Source: Candidatus Flexifilum affinis (GTDB lineage: Bacteria; Chloroflexota; Anaerolineae; Aggregatilineales; Phototrophicaceae). Taken from it: DNA of 64,000 nucleotides. Position numbers and translations under genes: made by a program. This document shows positions 58,807 through 64,000 of this stretch, one piece after another. The notes beneath the pieces are model-generated. The model made no database searches, had not been told where the DNA came from, and saw only the letters and a list, made by a program, of their open reading frames with translations. Numbering within the stretch: position 1 is the stretch's first letter; every line of letters begins with the position of its first letter. The stretch covers positions 806,001 to 870,000 of the forward strand of contig JADJPJ010000087.1 in assembly GCA_016713325.1 (NCBI GenBank). The letters are read 5' to 3'.

Positions 58807-60062
58807 CTATGCCCTGCGCCCGCTGACAAGCTGACTCTGAAACTTCTTCAAACCGTCCACATCGCCACGCGCCAAAAATCCCGCCTGTTCTGCCCACGTG
58901 GGCAGGCTCGGCGAAAAACTCATGCCGGCCGCACTGATAGCCGCTTTCAGGCTGTCCACGCTGGCCGCCGCAAGTTTGGCAAACGTGTCGATTCCGGCCT
59001 TCTTCAGGGCTGCCGCCATCTTCGGTCCAATACCTTCGATCACCGTCAAGTCGTCCGGCTTGGCCGCCGCGGAACGCGAGGCACCGTTGGTACGGGCGGG
59101 CTGAACGATCGATTTTTCCATACGCGCGGATTGCAGGATCTCTTCGGCTGCCTTATCCAGGGTCGCCTGGAGCGCTTCGGCGCCGCCGACGATGTCGAGG
59201 ATTTCAGCGGTGATGCCCGCCTGTCGCGCCTTGTTGTAGACCAGGGTGTAGTCTTCGGCGAGCTGGCTGGCGTTGTCCGACGCATTGCGCATGGCCACCA
59301 TACGTGCAGAGTGTTCGCTGGCCTGGCTCTCCAGGATGCCCTGGTACAACTGAAGCAGGGTGAAGCGCGGCACGATTTCATCAAGGATAGCTGCCGCGTT
59401 CGGCTCGTAATCGTAGTCGGCGACGGTGTCGCTGACCAAGGGCACGTCCTTCACATATTCGACCAACGCCTGATCTTCAGTCTAGTACGGAATCAGCGGC
59501 AGCAGGCGCGACACGCGCGGGCGCTGCGTCAGCGTATTGATGAAGTCGGTGTAGGCGATGAATACTTCGTCCACTTGCCCGCTCAGGAAGGCTTCGGTCA
59601 CCAGACGCATGATCGGCGAAACGAAGGCGATCGTCGGTTCCGATGGGCAGGGAATTCGGCCACCATGTTCTGGCGCGAACGCACCAGCGAGTCGCGTCCC
59701 TTGCGGCCAATGGCCACAAATTCGGCAGGCACCCCAAGGCGCTCCTGGAAGCGCCGGGCCACGCGAATGATGTTGGAGTTGAACGCGCCAGCCAGACCGC
59801 GATCAGAGGTGACCAGCACGATCATCGTCTTCTTGACTTCGCTACGGGGAGTCAAAAGCGGATGCAGCGGCGTGCCTCGGGCGGCGGTATTCTGCACGTT
59901 CAGCAGAATCTCCCAGGCCTTTTCAGCAAACGCGCGGCTGGCCAGCACGCGCGCCTGAGCACGACGCACACGGGAGGCAGAGACCGCCTCCAGGGCGCGC
60001 GTGATTTGTCCAATGTTCTTGATACTGCGAATGCGATTTCTTACTTCGCGTGCTGAAGGCAT
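58807..60062 (-). pseudogene. atpG: ATP synthase gamma subunit with C-terminal helix-hairpin-helix extension; frameshift and in-frame stop
   Basis: The start, MPSAREVRNRIRSIKNIGQITRALEAV, and the first 136 residues are normal gamma. The frame slips near 59648-59657 (after MVAEFP), resumes as PTIAFVSPIMRLVTEAFL, meets TAG at 59484-59482 after LLPLIPY, then continues in frame with TEDQALVEYVKD. It passes through the conserved gamma end (SEHSARMVAMRNASDNA, EILDIVGGAEAL). After that, about 120 extra residues include a helix-hairpin-helix segment, LTVIEGIGPKMAAALKKAGI, like DUF4332/HhH domains. Restored length is about 418 residues. As gamma is needed for ATP synthase, the breaks are likely sequence errors. 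Confidence 0.85.
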
Positions 60063-60096
60063 TTAACCACTCCTCGGTGATACGCCGCGCGCCGGG

Positions 60097-61602
60097 TTAG
60101 CTCCAACTCGCGGTGAACTCGGAAATGGCCGCCTTCAGCTTACCCTCGATCTCGTCGCTGACCGCCTTCGTCGTTTCGATGGCGTCGGCGACGGCGGCAT
60201 ACTGGCCATGATAGGCGCGCAGAAAGGCTTCCTGCCAGGCGCGCACGCGATCGACCGGGACGGAGTCGAGCATACCGCGCGTACCGGCGTACAGCAGGGC
60301 GACCTGGTCGCCCAGCGAGAGCGGCTGATACTGCGGCTGCTTGAGCAGTTCCGTCAGGCGCAGACCACGATCGAGCTGGCGCTGGGTCGACTTGTCCAGA
60401 TCCGAACCGAACTGGGCGAAGGCGGCCAGCGAACGGAACTGCGCCAGATCGAGGCGCAGACCGCCGGCGACCTTCTTCATCGACTTCGTCTGCGCGTCGC
60501 CACCGACGCGGCTGACGCTGATGCCGACGTTGATGGCAGGGCGCTGGCCGGCGTTGAACAGGTCAGTCTCCAGGAACAACTGCCCGTCGGTGATGCTGAT
60601 GACGTTGGTCGGCACGTAGGCGGACACGTCGCCGAGCAGCGTTTCGATGATCGGCAGAGCGGTGAGGCTGCCGCCGCCGCGATCCGCACTCAACTGGGCG
60701 GCGCGCTCCAACAGACGGCTGTGCAGATAGAAGACGTCGCCCGGGTAGGCTTCACGTCCCGGAGGACGACGCATCAGCAGGGAGACCTGACGGTAGGCCC
60801 AGGCGTGCTTCGACAGGTCGTCGTAGACGATCAGGGAGTCCTTGCCATTTTCCATGAACCACTCGCCGATCGCGCAACCGGCGTAGGGGGCGATGTACTG
60901 AAGGGCGGCCGCTTCTGAGGCGGTCGCAGTCACGATGGTGGTGTATTCCATCGCGCCGTTTTCTTCGAGGGTGGCGACCAGACGAGCCACCTCGCCGCGG
61001 CGCTTGCCGATGGCGACGTAGATGCAGTACAGGTCCTTGCCCTTCTGGTTGATGATCGTGTCAATGGCGATAGCCGTCTTGCCCGTCTGGCGGTCGCCAA
61101 TGATCAGCTCGCGCTGGCCGCGGCCAATCGGGGTCATCGAGTCGATGGCCACAATACCGGTCTGCACCGGGCGGTTGACGTTCTGTCGTTCCATCACGCC
61201 TGGGGCAATACGTTCGATGTTGTAGTAGTCAGCCGCAACGATCGGACCGCGTCCATCGACCGGTTCGCCCAGCGCATTGACCACGCGACCAACCATGCCC
61301 ATGCCGACAGGCGCGGAAGCGATACGCCCGGTCGGGCGCACTTCGTCGCCTTCCTGGATGGTGTCGTAGTCACCCATGATGATGACACCGACCACGTCCT
61401 GTTCCAGGTTGAACGCAATGCCCGCCACGCCATTGGCGAAGCGCACCAGCTCGCTGAAGCGAATGTTCGCGAGACCGTTCACACGGGCGATGCCGTCGCC
61501 GATCTCTTGCACGTAACCGACTTCGACCGCCTCGACCGACGGGCTGAAGTCCTGTACCTGCTTCATCAGCGTTTCAAAGATGTTGCTGGAGATTTCCGCC
61601 AT
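60097..61602 (-). CDS. atpA: ATP synthase alpha subunit
   Basis: Non-catalytic nucleotide-binding F1 subunit of 501 residues. P-loop [14 protein letters not shown] near 169, [27 protein letters not shown], and [12 protein letters not shown] are present. The ATG at 61602 is set by GAGGAG six bases upstream; the longer frame is spurious. First gene of the F1 cluster; atpB, atpE, atpF and atpH are not upstream. Confidence 0.97.
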   Translation of the reverse strand: MAEISSNIFETLMKQVQDFSPSVEAVEVGYVQEIGDGIARVNGLANIRFSELVRFANGVAGIAFNLEQDVVGVIIMGDYDTIQEGDEVRPTGRIASAPVGMGMVGRVVNALGEPVDGRGPIVAADYYNIERIAPGVMERQNVNRPVQTGIVAIDSMTPIGRGQRELIIGDRQTGKTAIAIDTIINQKGKDLYCIYVAIGKRRGEVARLVATLEENGAMEYTTIVTATASEAAALQYIAPYAGCAIGEWFMENGKDSLIVYDDLSKHAWAYRQVSLLMRRPPGREAYPGDVFYLHSRLLERAAQLSADRGGGSLTALPIIETLLGDVSAYVPTNVISITDGQLFLETDLFNAGQRPAINVGISVSRVGGDAQTKSMKKVAGGLRLDLAQFRSLAAFAQFGSDLDKSTQRQLDRGLRLTELLKQPQYQPLSLGDQVALLYAGTRGMLDSVPVDRVRAWQEAFLRAYHGQYAAVADAIETTKAVSDEIEGKLKAAISEFTASWS

Positions 61603-61705
61603 CTGTGTCTCCTCAAAAATACGCGGTAATCCACTGCGCGATGTTCCGTAAGCGCCAAGGCTGACGCCGAAAGACCAGCATCTAGTCTCGCATAACAAAG
61701 TTAGG

Positions 61706-61722
61706 CGAGAATTCTAACGGAT
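61706..61722 (-). promoter_or_regulatory. 17-base motif shared with the moeA upstream region
   Basis: Minus-strand ATCCGTTAGAATTCTCG differs at one base from the motif at 7964-7980 before moeA. It contains the predicted atpA -10. Confidence 0.35.
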
Positions 61723-61739
61723 GAATTGTCGGGAGTCCA
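61711..61739 (-). promoter_or_regulatory. Predicted promoter of the F1-ATPase operon
   Basis: Minus strand: TGGACT (61739-61734), 17 bases, TAGAAT (61716-61711). The leader of about 100 bases contains a TCTCGC/GCGAGA dyad (about 61685-61710). Confidence 0.5.
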
Positions 61740-61771
61740 CTTTTCGTAGACTGAGTTTACCACATCTCGTG

Positions 61772-61801
61772 AAAAAACCCACAAGTGAGATTTCGTGGGT
61801 T
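61772..61801 (-). terminator. Rho-independent terminator of proC
   Basis: AACCCAC (minus, from 61801) pairs with GTGGGTT and runs into six T (61777-61772). It begins at the proC stop codon itself. Confidence 0.85.
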
Positions 61802-62643
61802 CAATCATCCTCTTCTTTCTTTTCCTGCTCTTTGCCCAGGGTCACGGAGCGCTGGTACGCCGCGTAGACCGCTTTGGAGATGACGGTGCGGAGACCGCCC
61901 TTCTCCATCTGGTAGATCGCCTCCGCCGACGTACCGCCGGGGCTGGTCACCTGGTTGCGCAGCACCGCCTGATGCATCCCGGACTGCATGGCGAAGTCGA
62001 CCGAACCGCGGACGGTTTGCAGGACCAGTCTTTCGGCATCACGGCGCGAAAAGCCCAGGTGCACTCCGGCATCGATCAGCGCTTCCATGAACATGAAGAC
62101 GTACGCCGGGCCTGTCCCGCTCAGCGCCGTCCCCATGTCCAGGAATTTCTCGTCTTCCATATAGATTTCGTCACCCAGCGCCCCCAGGAGTGCACGAGCC
62201 TGCTACCGCCCCTTGTCGGAGACGAAGCGCGTCGCCGTCCAGACGGTGATCCCTTCGCCGATCTGCGCGGGGGTATTCGGCATGGCGCGCACCACATTCG
62301 GGTTGCCCAGTCCGCTGGTCAGGGTCTTCACGCGCACTCCGGCAAGGATGCTGAGCACCAGGGCCGGACGACTGCCGGCCTCCTTAATCGATTCGAACAC
62401 ATGCCCCACCACCTGTGGCTTGGTGGAGATGACGAGTACGTCTGCATTGGCGGCCGTCTCGGCATTGTCGGTCGTGAAGCGCAGCCCGTACCGGCTGACC
62501 AGTTCACTGCCGCGGTCTTCGCGCGGGTCGGCCGCGATGATCTGCCCCGGCTCCAGCAGGTCGCGGTCGATCAGGCCCTTGATCATCGCTTCCGCCATCA
62601 CGCCGCTGCCGACGAAGCCTACCGTCTTTCCCGAAAATGCCAT
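61801..62643 (-). pseudogene. proC: Pyrroline-5-carboxylate reductase interrupted by an in-frame TAG
   Basis: ProC reduces pyrroline-5-carboxylate to proline. The frame from the ATG at 62643 has the NAD(P)-binding VGFVGSGVMAEAMIKG and RAMPNTPAQIGEG. It then meets TAG at 62205-62203 after SDKGR and continues in the same frame with QARALLGALGD. The C-terminal helical dimer domain (DMGTALSGTGPAYVFMFMEAL, TSPGGTSAEAI) follows. The restored length of 280 residues is normal. A single C-to-T change (CAG to TAG) accounts for it. It may be a sequencing error or a recent nonsense mutation. Confidence 0.88.
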
Positions 62644-62653
62644 GATGACTCCC

Positions 62654-63805
62654 CTAGGCTGAGTAAGGATACTGCGTCTTCCAGAGACGCGCAGCGGTTT
62701 CAACACGGTCGGGCTGCACCGTCACCCCCGACCCCACGCCCTCGGGCGCGGCGATTCGACTGTGATCGCCCAGCACAAACGGGGGTTCGCTGATATCTTC
62801 GTTGAAGTAGCGGTCGGTGGCGCTGATGTCGCAGGGCAGCGTCACGCCCGGCAGCGAAGCAAAGGCCACATGCGCGGCACGGCCGATGCCGGTTTCCAGC
62901 ATCCCGCCGATCCACAGGTCAGTCCCCGCCTCGATACAGACACGGTAAATATCCAGGCTTTCGGCAAAGCCACCCACGCGCCCCGGCTTCAGGTTGATGA
63001 TCTTGCACGCGCCCAATTCAATGGCCATGCGGGCGTCGTTGGCCGTCAGAATACTCTCGTCCAGGCAGATTCGCGTCTTGAGCTGGGGTTGGAGCTTGCT
63101 GTGCTCGTAGATGTCATGGTAGCCCAACGGCTGTTCCAGCATCAGCAGGTTCAGGTCGTCCAACTGCTTCAGGTGCTCGGCATCGGCCAGAGTATAGGCG
63201 CTGTTCGCGTCGAGCATGAGCATGACGTCGGGATAGACGGCGCGCACGCCTCGGGCCAGTTCAACATCCCAGCCCGGCTCAATCTTGAGCTTGATGCGGC
63301 TATAGCCCTGCCCAAGCCGTTTAGTGATGGTCTCCAGCGTCGCTTCCACGCTCGGCTTGATGCCGATGCTCACGCCGACCTGCGCATAGCCGCGTGAGAC
63401 GTGCCCCGCCGGCAGATGGCGGGAGAAAAGTTCGACCATGCTCATGTCGTTAGCCCGCGCAAAGGCATCCCAGACCGCGGTCTCGATACCATGCTTAGCC
63501 AGCGGATGTCCGCGCACCGGCCGCAGAATCTCGCGAACCTCGGTGGGATCGCCGATCTCCTTGCCGAGCAGCCGCGGCGCCATGAATTCACGGCCAACGT
63601 GTATGGCCGTGCCCATCGTTTCGCTGCTGTAGCCCGGGTCGATTTCCACCGACATCTCACCCCATCCGGTGCATTCCTCGTCTGTCTCGACCTCCACGAG
63701 GACGGCCGTCTTGAACGGCTCCTCGCCGAAGCTGGTCCGCAGGGTTTCTGCCAGCGGAAGCGCGACTTCATACAGCGTAATGGCCTTGACGTGTATTGAC
63801 CGCAT
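62654..63805 (-). CDS. o-Succinylbenzoate synthase / N-acylamino acid racemase (enolase superfamily)
   Basis: A 383-residue enzyme of the OSBS/NSAR (MenC type 2) group in the muconate-lactonising subgroup. Metal and acid-base residues are visible: RIKLKIEPGWD (KxK), MLDANSAY, LEQPL, CLDESI and the second Lys in INLKPGRVGG. GGMLETGIGRAAHVAFASLPG is typical for the group. It may make o-succinylbenzoate for menaquinone or racemise N-acyl amino acids; no other men genes are visible, so I do not assign menC. It starts 12 bases after the stop of the upstream partial gene. Confidence 0.88.
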   Translation of the reverse strand: MRSIHVKAITLYEVALPLAETLRTSFGEEPFKTAVLVEVETDEECTGWGEMSVEIDPGYSSETMGTAIHVGREFMAPRLLGKEIGDPTEVREILRPVRGHPLAKHGIETAVWDAFARANDMSMVELFSRHLPAGHVSRGYAQVGVSIGIKPSVEATLETITKRLGQGYSRIKLKIEPGWDVELARGVRAVYPDVMLMLDANSAYTLADAEHLKQLDDLNLLMLEQPLGYHDIYEHSKLQPQLKTRICLDESILTANDARMAIELGACKIINLKPGRVGGFAESLDIYRVCIEAGTDLWIGGMLETGIGRAAHVAFASLPGVTLPCDISATDRYFNEDISEPPFVLGDHSRIAAPEGVGSGVTVQPDRVETAARLWKTQYPYSA

Positions 63806-63817
63806 ATCGTTCTTGTC

Positions 63818-64000
63818 CTAATTCATCGTGAAGGTTTCGAACTGGGCTCCGCTGTAGCTCAGCAGATAGAAGCCGCGCTCGCGCCCTTCATGCTGCGCTC
63901 GAAGAAAATCGGTGACGACGAAGTGGCGCTGGAACAGCAGGTCGAACCATCTGCGGATGTGCTCGCGCCAGGCTTTCGCCAGTCGGGAATTGGCCGTCTC
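63818..64000 (-). CDS. C-terminal part of an unidentified gene, possibly a GNAT acetyltransferase (COG3375 type)
   Basis: Open from the right edge to TAG at 63820-63818: the last 60 residues, containing WREHIRRWFDLLFQRHFVVTDF and ending GFYLLSYSGAQFETFTMN. The position directly before an OSBS/NSAR gene, and the WR...F...V.DF pattern, recall the end of COG3375 acetyltransferases that often neighbour NSAR genes. This is a weak assignment from a fragment. Confidence 0.4.
   Translation of the reverse strand, partial: ETANSRLAKAWREHIRRWFDLLFQRHFVVTDFLRAQHEGRERGFYLLSYSGAQFETFTMN

Noticed and set aside
62203..62205. TAG read as an amino acid (recoding of UAG)
   Set aside because: TAG is an ordinary stop for other genes in the window and no suppressor tRNA is visible; only two sites would need it.

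Overview
The window is a GC-rich (about 60-65 % by eye), densely coding bacterial segment. It most resembles the Chloroflexota, class Anaerolineae or a close relative. This is inferred from the mix of membrane Ser/Thr kinases with Thr/Pro-rich extracellular tails, secreted PPC, PD40, LysM and SH3 proteins, a BTAD-type regulator, a tig-clpP-clpX operon, Rex, and an F1-ATPase operon without the F0 genes. I found no rRNA, CRISPR array, insertion sequence or prophage. One tRNA-Leu(UAG) is present.

Layout. 1-1.5 kb: partial secreted glycoside hydrolase. 1.6-9.9 kb: gyrA, a BTAD regulator, relA/spoT, moeA and a VKOR-like gene. 9.9-19.4 kb: an S1 RNA-binding protein, then an envelope block (lipoprotein, PPC protein, M23 peptidase, PD40 protein, LysM-L,D-transpeptidase) and an HD hydrolase. 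19.4-24.8 kb: a Ser/Thr kinase with an NBR1-type Ig domain, a fumarase/aspartase lyase, Mn-type SOD and an EamA transporter. 24.8-32.5 kb: a peptide-type ABC importer without its ATPases, a tandem-PBP protein, nadD and obgE. 32.5-38.8 kb: a broken AAA+ ATPase, a metallo-beta-lactamase-fold protein lacking its metal ligands, clpX, clpP, tig and tRNA-Leu. 38.8-47.2 kb: a seven-gene MacA/MacB-like export cluster with a GbsR/MarR-type regulator downstream. 47.3-50.3 kb: BMP-family binding protein, rex, mreB. 50.5-56.1 kb: a second Ser/Thr kinase followed by three overlapping or closely spaced secreted-protein genes. 56.2-64 kb: a DUF488 gene, the F1 genes (atpA, atpG, atpD, atpC), proC, an OSBS/NSAR-type enolase-superfamily gene and a partial gene.

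The most interesting locus is 50.5-56.1 kb. Rejoined across one frameshift, the kinase carries an extracytoplasmic CARDB-like domain and then a tandem calcium-loop module that matches the dockerin pattern. The three secreted proteins encoded next to it each begin with a cohesin-like module with a shared CGxxxC motif. This suggests, as inference, a non-cellulosomal cohesin-dockerin assembly built on a transmembrane kinase.

A caution applies to the whole window. Seven genes look interrupted (gyrA tail, two kinases, one permease, the AAA+ ATPase, atpG, proC), several of them normally essential. Sequencing or assembly error is the simplest explanation for most of them, and each is noted where it occurs.
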